Positions 1-13,400 of a DNA stretch of 64,000 nucleotides are shown here, piece by piece. The DNA lies in contig JACATO010001527.1 of NCBI GenBank assembly GCA_018389105.1, forward strand, positions 151,001 to 215,000, in the 5' to 3' direction. Within the stretch, counting starts at the first letter, position 1. Every line of letters begins with the position of its first letter. The notes beneath the pieces are model-generated. The model saw only the letters and a program-made list of their open reading frames with translations. It did no database searches and had not been told where the DNA came from. The translations under genes were made by a program, and so were the position numbers. This stretch comes from Nautilus pompilius. Taxonomy: Eukaryota; Mollusca; Cephalopoda; Nautilida; Nautilidae.

Positions 1-1975
1 GTCACTACTCAAAATCAGTCTGACAAGCGCTTCTTTCTTTGATAATTCACTAGCAACTACATCATACTTTCCCTATACTCTTATTGGAAACTTTAGAAAG
101 GCACTTTCTAAAAGTTTCATCAGTTGTATGCATAACTGTTTGTTTTTTTAAAATGAAAATAAAATATACTTTTCAGATGTTTGTGATATGATAGAGATAT
201 CTCTAAGTAGATAAATGTAACTAGTGTGTGATTGGGGGTGTCTAAAGCTTAAGTTATATTCGTTATATATGGCACCTTTAAATTGGAGTGACAATGGCAT
301 CTGCCTCTTTTATCTTTGATCATGAAAGTTTTTTTCTTATTTGCCAAAATCTTCTTTTTGGATTTTTTTCAAAAGTAAATATGCATTAGATGTTCTTTTT
401 AAATATTTTATAGAGAGTTTAGCAGTGGTATCCTTTCTACTTTAATTTTAATTCTAAAGGAACAGGTTATATTTCGCATAATCAGACACAGTATAATAAT
501 AAAACAATTGAACCCGACTTTTATAATATTTTATATTTTTCTGCCCAGTTTTTGAATTAAGGTTTATTAATATTGATTCTCTCTCATTGCTATGATTTGT
601 ATTACAATAAGACTTTATTAAATTTGATCTCTGTGTGTAATAAACAGATCTGCATGTTCTCTCTCATCATTTGTGCAGTACAACTTTATTGTTATCTTGA
701 TCAAATACACCCATCTTAACTGAGATGTTGACGCTTTCAACTTTATTTACTACAACAGGCTAGGTAATGTCTGCCACATTTAGTTCAGATTTTGATTTTT
801 ACCCAATATGGGTGACTTTTATTATCAACTAGGTGGAGATGTGCAAGTTACACTAGAGAAAATGTGTTAGATTCTTTATCTTTTTTTCAAAAGTTGATTA
901 ATACTGTTTGCGATAACATTTTAAGTGGATTGTGTCTTATCTATTATTACAACAAGCTCTGTAGTCTTTTCATGCGTCTACTTTATTGATTTGAACATTG
1001 TGCTGTCTACATTATAAGCTAAGTGATTTCTGTAAAATATGCATTCCCTTCTCTCTCATAATTTTTTTTGTTATGATCTGTTAATCAAAACAATCATCTT
1101 GGGCAGTTTTATAACTTTCATATTTCTCTACAATTTACCTTCATCATGTCCTTTTTGTCATAAGGCTAATTGTATGACAACTATTTATTAAATGAGTTGT
1201 GTGTTTGTTCTTCTCATCTTAAAATATTTAAAATGTGCGTTCTGTCTATTAATAGTTTCATCAAATTCTTTGTCGTGTTTAAGTGTTACTCTACTTAAAT
1301 AATCAATATGAAAGTTCATTTCTGTGCAATATCTGTTGGTAAATTCAATGCTACTACTTTTTTAAACAGCTGTGAACTATGAATAGAAGTGGGATTAAAA
1401 TAGAGGCTTATTAACTTCACAATAAAAAGCAAATTTTAATTTTCTACTTATAGCCAGACAAAGCATTCTAGTAATTAATGTATAAACACTTGTCATTCTG
1501 AGTGCACTCACTATAACAGGATAAAGGCCATGTCTTTGTATACTGCTTAATGTAAATAATGTTGGAAATTTAAAACTTGTTATGAGGTGGCGAGATTACT
1601 TTGTATGCAAATGAAGAAACATTGATTGTAGCTTGAAGTTTGGCTGCCATACTGGTTTTGGGTCTGTATTTATTATGAATCATCAAGGACACCTACAAAT
1701 CTTGACTGTTGAACATGATAAATATTCCAAAACATTGTACCTCTATGTCAGTTGTTGCATTTCAATAGTGTCAAATTTGTTTTGAAGGCAGGAATGGAAA
1801 AAAAAAAACAGGCAGTGAATTTTGCATTTGTTTTAAAAACTAGTGTAATTTTAGATTTTAAATTCCACAGCAGATGAATTAAGAAAGGTTGGCATGGGAG
1901 GATGGTACAGTAGGTCTTTAGAAGAAATACATTTTATAGAGACAAAATGGATTTTAAAAAAAGTAATCTGATCTA
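1..1975. other. AT-rich noncoding sequence left of the first relic
   Basis: I find no coding region, RNA gene or clear transposon here. The stretch is strongly AT-rich with many T runs. If the TOX last exon lies further left, it is intron; otherwise it is 3' flank. I looked on the minus strand for a codon pattern DVF..W that should open the last TOX exon and saw none. Confidence 0.5.
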
Positions 1976-2044
1976 TTGTTTAAAATGCTAACACTTTGTC
2001 ACCCTTGCAGTGCCAGTGAGCCGTTACAATCACCCATATACACA

Positions 2045-2680
2045 CAACTGGAAACAGAAGGAATTGCATCCCTAGGACAGTCGTGTGTTGATATAGTACA
2101 CTATACTATGGCTCCTTCCTGGGAAGGAAATACTGCTAGACAAGCATATAGGAAGCAAAGTCTAGCTCATGAAGGCTACTCCATGGAGGACTGAGGAGAG
2201 ATGGAGTCAAGATAGAAAGTTCATACACTACTTTGGAACTTGTTCTATTGGCTCATTTATCATGTTAGAGATCTCGTACTTACAGCTAGGCCATTCGCAA
2301 GTGTTGACTTCTTTTTTTTAAGTGGTCTCAGTGGATACGTTTCCTCTCCTCAGCAAAGTTTCAAATGTTTGGAGGCAGGGCAGATCAACACCAGTCAAAA
2401 GTGTACTGACTGCCGACACATACAGGCAGGTTCTCATCTTCCAACATGACAACCACCACATTAAAGTCACCTTGGCCAGCGCAAGATCCTGATCTGAATA
2501 TCATTGAGGTTATATGACTACTGGGAAAGTAATACAGGAGAATGATTGAGTGTTGAATATTGTTTCAAATTTCCTGTAGCAGAAAGCAAAGAGCTCTCAT
2601 ATCAGATACATTGTACAGCATATTTTCTGTATGAATTATGTCTTTCAGTTCCAACTGCTCATTATTTGTCCATATTATAT
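2045..2680 (+). mobile_element. Tc1-like transposon relic, copy 1 (internally deleted)
   Basis: This decayed copy shares segments with the two better copies at 24.3-25.3 kb and 31.9-32.9 kb. Shared landmarks include GTGTTGATATAGTACA, an AAGGCTACTCCATG block, CTGACTGCCGACA, and the transposase end WPAQDPDLNIIEVI near 2475-2515. The last of these corresponds to the Tc1 catalytic-region signature WPAQSPDLNPIENLW. The 3' part (AGCAAAGAG...CATATTTTCTG) matches copy 3. The frame is broken by stops and deletions, so it is inactive. Confidence 0.75.
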
Positions 2681-2869
2681 GTTTCCATAATTGAATTACG
2701 TCATACCAAATTAACTACATTTATTATGAATCTGCTTACAGGGCAAGTAATCCATTGTTTGATGACTTACGTGGAGTTTATAGACATTTGTGCAGTACAA
2801 TCACATTCCTACTCCTAATGTGATGTCAAAGAAGCCAATGGGGAGTGTTATTTAATCACTACATGAGAT

Positions 2870-3575
2870 TAGAAAAGACAAAATACAGGATTCATCCATC
2901 ACTTTTGTCCAGCTGTTGAATGTTATAGTCAGAAAAGGGGACAGGAATCTAAAGCATTGATTTTAGATAATGCCCTTGATTACCCTGAAAACCTAGAGAC
3001 TGTATCAACATCCATACCAGTTGATATTGTCTTTCTTCCTAAAACCCATGGATCAAGGGATCACTGTGACCTTTAAAGCATATTATCGAGGCCTGTGATG
3101 AACAGCAGCAGACAGATTTTTGGAAATCTTATAACACAATGAAAGTGATTGATAACATCAGAGACTTTGCTGGCTTTGAGACCAAGATTCTAGCAGTCAA
3201 TGAAGTAGACGACAATCTGCAAGAGCTTCTCGACTACGAGGAGTTACCTAACAACATAACAGGAACAGCCAATGAGAGATGAACAAGACTCAGTTGCTGA
3301 TGAGATGCTAATTTCTGTCTGAAAATATTGCAAAGATTATGGATGCAATGGAGGCCTTCTCAAATAATGACTGGGAATGCAGCAGTGCTATCATGAGGTT
3401 CTAAGCAAGAAAGTCAACACTTGGATGCGTTCATCAAAAAGTCGTCCTCTGTTCAGCAACTACAAGAACCAGAGCCAGGTCCATCAAACCAGGATCCTAG
3501 CAGCACTCATCCACCATGGCCAAAGCAAAGGTTGGCAACTGTAATAAACATGGTGATGCAAGCTCCGGCAAGTCA
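2870..3575 (+). mobile_element. pogo/Tigger-like (DDE_1) transposase relic
   Basis: Read across frame breaks, the plus strand gives GQESKALILDNALDYPENL, then VDIVFLPK, PMDQGITVTFKAYYRGL, and FWKSYNTMKVIDNIRDFAGF. These match the catalytic core of pogo/Tigger/jerky-like transposases, recalled as LLLDNAPGHP ... VVFLPPNTTS ... PMDQGVI.TFKAYY. The second catalytic Asp sits in LDNA. A longer intact piece near 3421-3572, DAFIKKSSSVQQLQEPEPGP and SNQDPSSTHPPWPK, resembles the family's Ser/Pro-rich tail. At least two frameshifts and an in-frame stop show it is dead. Minus-strand ORF 3497-3796 across the tail is a shadow. Confidence 0.85.
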
Positions 3576-4306
3576 CTGGTGAGCGTATTTTTTTTTTGTA
3601 CAGCATGCAAAATACAAAATAACGAAAGACTGAAACCTAACCCCATTTGCCTCATGTTTAAACTACCTCTGTCACCGAAGTTTCCATGAACAGATGTATG
3701 CCTGTATTGGGTTTGACTCAATGCCAAGCAAGCACATACATGCATGTGTGACAGATTAAGATGTTGTGTTGCACACCAGTCACACAATGGAGACAACCAT
3801 GAAGAGGAAGCATAGTGCCACAGTTATCTGCTAGCATGAGGATCTCAGCATTTCTATTAGGAATTTCCTGACGAAGTTAGAACTTTTTTAAGATGTGGGA
3901 GAAGACCTCAATCAGGAATTTTTAGTGAGATTCATAGTCACCATTTGAAGATAGCTTTCCTAATGCATGCAAAATACTACAGACCACATAGACAAACAGC
4001 TTATGAATCCCAAATACTTCTGTAGTCCAGTGGTTTACCTGCAGGGACTTGCATGATTTTCTTCCACATTTACGGCACAAGATTGCCAAGACTTCAGTAG
4101 AAAAAATAAACAAAACTTGAACCCATCTAATTTGGCAATTACACATCTAAAAATTTTGCATATGATTTTCAGTGTTTAGCAGCTTTGGTAGGGGATTAGT
4201 TATGACAATGGAAAGATTCACAAGAAAAAGAGAGCTTACTAACCGCATAGTAATGTAACAAGTCTTAGAACAGTAACCATGGCAGCCAGTCAATCTGATT
4301 TCTTAC

Positions 4307-4437
4307 CTGCAATGACTCACCACACACTCATTGCTGCAGTATTCGCTGTCCCACCCAGGGCTATCGATGGCATGGTTGTTGCAGCCATTCCGCACACAAG
4401 TTCCCATTTCAGTAATGTAAGTTCTGCTCGGTATTCC
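4307..4437 (-). CDS. tox: TOX exon G: Cys-rich C-terminal module
   Basis: The exon is 131 bp with a weak acceptor (AATTTTGTTTAAG) and a strong donor TGCAG|GTAAGA. In phase 0 after exon F it reads [20 protein letters not shown], then [14 protein letters not shown] and SNECVVSHC, plus AG of a split codon. This matches the conserved end of TOX4-type proteins, recalled as CVRSGCENPP...[20 protein letters not shown]. The spaced cysteines suggest a small metal-binding fold, as an inference. The next exon should start by completing Arg and encode DVF..W, but no such exon was found to the left. If the intron is not removed, the frame meets TAA immediately after Arg. Confidence 0.9.
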
Positions 4438-7400
4438 CTTAAACAAAATTCATTCATATTCAGTTATGCAAACCAAGAAGTGACAAATTATTTTGTCATA
4501 TTCGTGTGTATGTGGAGGTTCAAAAGAAAAATCTGAAACACCCGATCAAGGGTAAACTTAGTCAGCCAAAGAGGAGATGTGGGAAATCTTCAAATATACA
4601 TTAGGTAAAGAAAGTAGAAATAATAAATAAATGGGCCTCATACCTTCAACCACTGATTTTCACAGCACTAGAATTCTAATGAAAGATCTACATTTGCTTT
4701 ACATACTGTTGTGCACACAACTTCTTATCATGGCCCCCCCAGCTCAGTGACGTTCCTTACAAACTTGCACTTAAGTATGCTACATATGATTTTGATAACA
4801 GACATTGACCCATTCAGTTCCCTTGAATGATGGAAGCAGCAAAACGTCTAATTTTTTTTCAGAGTTTTTCTGAGTGTAAATACTGTGTAATAGGAAGATA
4901 GTTACCTGAGAAATTACAGGTCGCTGTAAGTTGTCATGTATGGTCTGAATCACTGGGACTCTTGACACCATGTTGGACTGGATTGGACTGGAGTAGGCAA
5001 TGGATGGATGCTGTGAATCAGCAGTGACAAGGGTCATCTGTGTGGAGCTTCCAACTGAGCTGGTCATTCCAGACATGCTAGGAACAACCATGCTTTTAGT
5101 GCCCATCTCCAGTTGGGCCTTTTCAGATATTGCACTTGGTTCATCAAATGGCGTCTGGAAATTTCAAAGATTTAAAATGAATAGATAAAACAACTAGCAC
5201 ACTGCTTTGTCAAGCTTCCCAAGAAATGATTTTTTAACCAGTTGATCACTGGTAATAGATGTACAGTGACGTGAATTCTTATATTATGTATGTATATATA
5301 TATTTCTCAAATGGTCATTATCTTGAGGATTTATCTCCCCTTGTATTCTCCTGCTAATTTCTGCAATGGTGGAATGAATGATAGAACAAAAGAGGAAATT
5401 TTCGGCTGAAAGATTGATTGAGATCATAATTACCAAATATCAATTAAAGTAGTCAGCAGGACAAGTCAATATTAGCAGGGTGGGCGGGTTGTTTGGTTTT
5501 AAAATAATCCATTGAAACATTTTGAGAGTATCTACGGCATAGTTCAGGAGGTACAGTATAACAGTGCATAGTTCATTGTCAATTGCAAATAAAAATGAAA
5601 CAGCATTTTGTGAGTAGCCCTAATGCTCCAAACGAGCATATGTAGGGTACTCCTACACAATTTCCCTCCATCAGTAAGTCAGATTGTTAATGGATAAAGA
5701 TTTACAAACAAAAACATATTTCAACCCAAGCACCCAATAAATCTGTTTAGACCAGTTGGCAAAATTTAAATATCTAGAACACGAGCTGAGCTTGTTTTCT
5801 TATTGAATTATTTGGCTAATGAAACCAAGCTGGATACGATTATGGAGATTCTATTTCAGCCAGGTTTCATTTGAATGTTCATTAAAAATTATCAAATGGA
5901 ATTTATTTACATGGTATTGCAGCATTAAATCAAAAATTTTAAGCTTCATTTTACATCTCATTTGAAAACTGGTGCTGGTATTTTAACAAACAAAAATACA
6001 CATTAACAGCGTGTTTGGTAAAGATTCAGTGTTATAATTTCCTGTACAAATCTCCAGAGGGCATTCTGTAAAAGCTACAATGATTTCATGAATAAACTAA
6101 ATACGGACAACCATTTGTGCAACAATACTGAGGTTAGCTACCAGTTATTATAAAATATCCTCTTGATAATTATAAAACACCACTCAGTAATTAAAAGATA
6201 ATCTCGATAAAGAATTTCATTTGAAATCATTTAAAAAAAAATTTACCTGTGAAACTAAACTTGCTTTGTAGGCGGCTAGCTGTTTCAAATATTCTTTCTT
6301 CGCTGCTTCAGTTTTCTTCTTGTACACCTGCATATATATATTTTTTTTAAAGGTAGAAAGCAAAGATGCGGGCAACCACTGCAAACACTGGCTCAATCAG
6401 ATCCAATCTCAGTTCTAGAAGCAAGAAGTCTAAGCACAACATTCAGTCTTTATGGATTTAGAATACTCATCTCTTCCTAAATCTGACAAGATTCAAACGT
6501 TACCAGCCAGATACTCACCCATAAAAACCAGTCTTTGACATTTTAAAAACATGATTATGTTGTCATCATATTTAATAATTGGTATGCATTCTCTTAAAAC
6601 CAAACAAAAAAAAATGGCACTCATCTTAACTCTTATTAAAAGTATAAAATCTTCAAACTAAATTTAACATGAGCCTTTAAATTTTCCCATTTTTTTTTTT
6701 TAACCAAGGCTTTGATTATTAATGATTTTTTTTAACATTAAAATCCTTATTGATTTTCTTGTTTTGAAAGACTGGTAATGCCACCAATGAAACAATGCTG
6801 TGTCTAGGGTTTTCCTACAAAATCAAATTAGCTGGCAATGGTATCAGTGTGAACCTGGAATGGAAAACTGTCATTGCTGCACCATCTGTTGACTCACCAG
6901 TCCACAATTATACCGGCTGTCAGCTGTAACACCAAACCATACAATTCCAGGCTTTAGTTGACCAGCCTTCATGTAAGGCAAACACCAGCTGCTGTGTCGA
7001 TCATGTAAACAAATATAATTCCTCCCTCCCTCCCCTCCAAACGAGACATTAGTTCCCAGATCATGCAAATAACAAGCTTTTGTCTGGTACAAAGCCATCT
7101 ATTGGCCTCGCAACACATCAAAAAGCATCTACTTCCCTGGCACTCGATTAGCCTGCTAAGCTAATTCACATCGCAATGCATTCTCAAGATGCCAGAAAAA
7201 ATTTAAACACAATAAATACATTACATTTTCCTCATTACATTGTTATTTTAGACCCCTATTTCATCAACAACTTGGATGTGCAATACAGGTGTGAAGATAA
7301 TATTTAAAAAAAAGAATGACCAGAAATCAAATTACCAGTTGACAATTTTAAACTGATCAGAATGATTTCAAGGCTTGGTGGCAAAAAATGGTTTTTAATT

Positions 7401-10400
7401 AACGTAATTAGAAATACATCCAACGATGTGCCAATGAACAAACCACACTGATAGACAAACTAAACCAAAATAGTCCCCTGTCACTTTATCACAGCTATGG
7501 GGTTTTTTCTGCAATTCCTGGTAGCATCACTTATTACACACTGGGGAAGGCAACAGACTGCATAGTAATAGCAGCAGTCACATCTGCGAATCAGTACTCC
7601 ACAGACAAATGAGCCAGTTTGAATATTTCATTCATCTGTCTACAACATGTGCACTGATGCATGTATATCACTAGGTCATCAAGACAACTCGAATTCCAAA
7701 ATAATATGTAAATATCAGACAGAATCATTTAAGATGACACAATTTTCTCATCAGTCAACAAAATAGATGGCTGGATATATTCTCTAATCCAATACGCAAC
7801 TGCTGTAGAATGCATAAATCCTCAAAGGTTGTTGCTGTGACAGAAATTATATTGCAAAAGCAATCTGCTTATATCAAGTCTGAAGCCAGGCTCTAGCTTA
7901 GTCCAAGTTGGCAGATTGGCAATTCATTAATAAAACAAAGCATTCCAAGAGGAAGTGGTCTGTGAATTACAGGGAAGAAAAAAAAAAACAACAACAACAC
8001 TACAAATTTTAACCTGAAAGGACATTTTAGTAGTTAGCATATTAGGTTTTCCTTTGTTGAGATAGAGAGAATGGGCAACCATTGAGTTAACAGCATACGG
8101 GATAGTGTGTTCCATTAATAGAATCATTCTGCACATGTAAAGCAATCAATAGCATCAGCATTAATGTAACAATTAGCGCAAAGTTAACAGACACCCTTTC
8201 CTGCTCATTCTGGAGAAATTCTTGCAAGCAGCGAATACTGTAATTTCACTTGACCACCCTCTTGTATTTACTATATCTTTTAACCGAGATAGCTCCCTTT
8301 TATTAAATGATTTTTAGCATCTGAGTCTGTCAAGGATGAGATGGCAGCTGAGGAGACCATGTCACCCTATGCTTTAAAGATACATGAGGGAGAGGAATTA
8401 GGGAGATCAAATTGAATCTCAATGTATTGAAATTTTTTCTAATAAAAATAAGATCAACTATTAAAAGGCTTTCTTTTCTCGATCTAATCCCCACCATTTT
8501 TTTCTTCTTTCTTGAAAAGCATTTTTTAGACAAAGAAAATACCATTCAAGCCTTTTTTTGTTTTTCTTTTTATAGGCATTTTGTTTAAAGATGAGTTTAC
8601 AAAAGTACACAACTCTGTGTATCAAAGCTCTGAGGAGGTGCTATGAGTTAAGTTGGCAAATTGAAGGGAGGGATGGATGGAACCCACCATGTCCAGTGGA
8701 TATAGTCTAACTGGTCCCCAGGACAAACATTTAAGTAAACTGCTTGAAGGCTAAGTCAGTCAAAGGAACCCTTAAATGGCTGATGCTATTATGCTTTTCA
8801 TATTTCATGTATCAAAATTGCTTGTTTGTATAATAAGTATTCGTGCATTAATTTTTTCTTGTAGCTGCATAAATAAACTGCAGCTGGCAATCCTACTGAT
8901 TTGTCCTGTAGGCATCATCAGGTCTATAAATACAGTGAGAAGCAACAGGCCATACTGGGAGACTACACTGCACCAGTGAGAGAGAGACACACACACAGTC
9001 TCAGCTGCTACCACTGCACAAGCTTCATCCAATGGCCCTGCCCTGTTCATGGTAAGGAATGTTATTAAAAAAAACTAACATTTTAGCTGCTCAAAATACT
9101 GAAACATGACACAGTAAAGTGCTCTAATACTTACACATATCATCTTTTAACATAAGACTGTACACTTACCAATCTGTCAAATTTTAAACCTTTTTTTCTC
9201 TTTTTTTAATGTTAACTAGATACTTATAAAATTAATGATTTATTAAGCAGAGGATTTGCCAACATAATAAATCCTTGTACTCACACTCTTGTGTTCAGGG
9301 TCAAGTCCATCCCACATAGAAGCAACAATTTTTGAAACTTCTCCAAAACTTGCATTTGGATTTTGACCTTTAATGGCTGCTTGGGTATCTCGAAAAAACA
9401 GTGCATATGCTGACACAGGTCTGAAGGCAAGAGAGAGAGAAAGTGTTTTAAATACCTTCTTTTTTTTTTAAATAAGTAAAAGTTATTCTCAAACTATAAT
9501 CATCCAAAAACCCAGAGATCTGTTAGCTGATCTCAAAAAAGAGAAAAACATTGGGTTAATTCATTCACTGTTCGACATACACATGATCAGGTCATAACTG
9601 GTTACCAAATATGTAAGGCATTGCACTGTCAGGTTGTTTTTTTTTAAAAATACACCTCATTTATTCATCTGTGACTACACATTTCTTAAATATTTTTTGT
9701 ATTTAAATTAATCAGCAAAGGTGTTTTAGTAAACCCCTTTTTTCACTGTTTTTGTGACAATCTCAGCACAGTTTTATAAATCCAAATGTCAAAAGGGATG
9801 GGAGTCATAGGATCTGATGCTGTTAAGGTGGAACATTTTGTTTAGGGAGAAAAATATTACAATTTAAGAAATTGCATTTTTGATGTTATAGAAATAGTGG
9901 TGGGTTATGCTATGATGTTGCATCAGGACAAAAAAATCAAAATACTTGTAAAAATCTATATTAGAAGAATGGGGAGAGGAGAAGTAACTGCCATTAAATC
10001 TACTCACATTTTTCTAAATATTGCCATTTCCAAGGTAACCAGGTTAATGACAATTGGATGATATAGGAATCACATCACTAAAGTTATTTGTTTGAATGTA
10101 AGGTCAAGTAGAAACAATTATTTATATATCTGACCCAGAATACCATTAAGAAAATTTACAATATTCTTGATTTTAATTACATTTTTTTTTTTTAATTATT
10201 GAAAAAAGCAAGAACTTTTTAATGAGCAGACAACTCAAAAGTAGTTCGTGGACATGCCATACAATTCAAAAATACTAATGTAGAATTCTTGTATCCTGCA
10301 GCAGTGGAACCAGACCATCTAAAAGCAAAAGTAATTAACTCACTTTTGTGGCTCATTGGGGTCTTTCTTTTTCTTCTTTTTTGGTGTCTTCTGTTTCTTG

Positions 10401-13400
10401 ATGACATCCACTGTATTGTTTTCTATGACAACTGCGGCTCTCTTCAGACTGGCCAGCTGAAGGTAAAAGATTAGAAGACAAAGTGTGAAGCAAATGGCCA
10501 TACATTATTTCTTTATCTTTGCATGAATACTGTTCAATTCACACTGATATCTAATAATCACAATGCAAAGCACACATTCATATTTTAAATGTCAGTCTAA
10601 CGTTTTGAATAGACCAGTTTTATGTTAAAGGATCATAGCAGATTATTTAAGAAATCATTCTACTTGTGTCGTTACTTCACAGACACCACTGCCAGCTTCT
10701 GTCGTTGAACTCTGGTACATTTTCTTTTTAATCTTTTAAAAATGTCAAGACCCATAATGCAACTGCCAATGTAAAACAGTTGTTTTTAGTCTTCTTGACA
10801 GGAGAGCTACAGCAATACATATTTGAAAAGTATGAAAGGTACTAAACTGAAATTATTTACATTTTAAATTTGTTATTATTTTTTTTTAAGTGGTTTTAGT
10901 TGGAGAAAAATGTTATATGCATAAAATATTTCATGAATTGCACAGGTAAACACCTATTTGTATATTATACTGATGGCATAAACAACCTACAGCATTTTCA
11001 GTCTGAAGAACAAAGAATTACACAATTTTAAAAAGTGTGAAAATTTGACTTTAAAAGTTTCATTAAATGGATTCTCTCTCTCTCTCTCTCTCCAACACAA
11101 AAAGGACTACCAAAAAAAATAAAAAAATGTTAAATGATGTATAATATGCCTATTCATTCAACTTCTTGGTGTAGTGAATTACAACACTAAACGGTTACCA
11201 TAGAGAGCTCAATCTATCCACTTTGATGAATGAAATATTTAAAGAATTTTTTTTAAAACAATAATAAGTAAACCAAAAAAAAGTTGTAGATCCAGAAATT
11301 TCTTTTTCCTTTTTTTTCTTAATTGTTGTATTGCTTTCCACTTAGTCATTTTAGAAACTATCTACCAAACGGAGATACTTCATGTAATATAATGGGAATT
11401 TTTCTTTCATGGAGATCAGAACAAACATAATGTAATGTTTGCCATTCGACTCAGTTCTCCCAGTTGAGAACGATCCCTATTTTTCCTGTCAACCTATTTC
11501 TTTTAGGGGAGAGGGGGGCACAATGACTTAATTTCTTCTTCTTCTTGTCAGAGCTTATCTTTATTTACCACCCATCAGGAATGTTATATTATGTTCAGCA
11601 CATACCTATCAGACTGTCGGGCAGATTTTATTACAGCCAACATCAATTTCCAGATAATTAAAGTTTACCGAAATACCAGCTGTCATCTCAAGAGATCAAT
11701 TCTAAAGCAAAAGATTGTAAGCTTTGTTTCACTGCTGTCTGCGTAAATCAAAATGCTGCCCTAAACTCGTGATCGGATGAGCTGATTTCCCAGATGATGA
11801 TCTTGGATAATAAACGGTTGGTGCGTCAGAGAAAATTGCAAACAAAGAATCCTCAGATTTCATATCGAATGTCTCTGATCACTGTTTCAGAAAAAAAAAA
11901 AAAAAGTTTCTTGCCAAATAACGTGGTTAAATAACAGCATTGGCTAATCGCTAATTGTTTAAAATTAATTGGAGCTTTCGTTCAAATCATCAGGGTTATC
12001 TTAAAATATCTGATTGTCTGCATCACTAATATGACATGACTTAACAAGTTATTTAACACACACAGAGACAAACAATTTCATGCCCAGATAATATAATGAG
12101 AAACCTTGGAATATAAAACAGAGCAATGGAACCAAAAGGCCACTCAGTAGCAAAATAAACTAGAAATATAGCCTTATCAGAGGAAATTTCCACCAAAAAT
12201 TGTTTGAGATCAGAATTTTGGACGAAACTAGACGTTATGGAATTGTTGATTACCATATACCTTAAAGATGAACTTAATGATGAGAATTTATCCCTATACT
12301 ATTTCTTTAATTGCTCTCTCTTGCTACACTGCCCTTTTATTCTAACCCTACTAACAGACAGACATATTACTATGTTTGGACTGTACTTTTTTTTCTTTGT
12401 TAAGGTTTGTTTAATATCCAAAAATTTTCTATTATTCTTCTAACCCACTACCATTCAAACCTCTATTACTTAGCAATGGTTGGACCATAGGAGCTATGGT
12501 CTTCCTCATTAACATAAACCTTTGTAAAGACAAATCCATATATCATTCCAACCCCAAGTGTTCTGCAATAAAAGTTGCTGATTAAGTACATAGCCAGTCA
12601 ACACAATTGCTAACTAGTGCATCCAGGTGGTACAAGGTAAAAATCGGCCTGGTACACACGAGGAAGAGTTGAGGCGTCTGTTTATAAGTGGTTTTTAGAT
12701 TTTATAGTTGAAGTTTTCTAGTAATTGAAAACACTTAAAAACATGCCAAACAGTTTCCAGCATCATTGTTTTTTTTCTTCTTTTTTGCTGTTACTTTTTT
12801 CCTTTCAAGTCCCAGACCAGCATAGCATTTATAAGCCAGTCTCCGATCAGACCAACATTTCTTTGGTTTTACATTTCCTAATCAGGTTAATCGTCCCCAG
12901 GACCCTGTTTACCTAAAACAAATTACTCCAGCAGCAAGACTTTATTGATCATTTTCTCCACTACATCATCTTTCTGAATCAACATTCATCCAACTTAGCT
13001 TCTCCCATAAATCAATGCTAACAGTTCCGTTGTCTATTTGGATGGCTTCACAATTTTCATTGCTGATCTCCATCTTCCATTTCAATGAGCATTCTAATAA
13101 TGTATTTAGATTCATCTGACAATTATCTCCATAGTTTTCACTATTATTAACTTCTGCATAAATATGAAAATGGCATCTGGATCATTTAGAGAAAGAAAAA
13201 AAACACACACACACACAGCCTCCGGTCTTTGAATCAGGAATTTTGAAACAACTGAAGAATTTATACCACCCGGGGGCCAAAAAAATCTATTTAAATTTTA
13301 TCACAAATAAAAAAAAATATCAATGGTTTCAGTCAGGCTTCAGAAGGTAAACAAGAAATGTCTTTAAAAAAAAAAAAAATCAATTTGTCCATTACAAAGG

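Noticed and set aside
2690..2710. Minus-strand DVIQLW resembling the DVF..W of the last TOX exon
   Set aside because: No acceptor site nearby and it lies at the edge of Tc1 copy 1; chance match.
3497..3796. 99-codon minus-strand open frame
   Set aside because: It lies antisense to the tail of the pogo-like relic and extends into low-information sequence; no family resemblance.
3870..3925. Minus-strand EVFSHILKKF-stop as a last TOX exon
   Set aside because: It superficially fits the expected (D/E)VF start, but no acceptor lies at the correct place, the phase is wrong, and the Trp of the family motif is missing.
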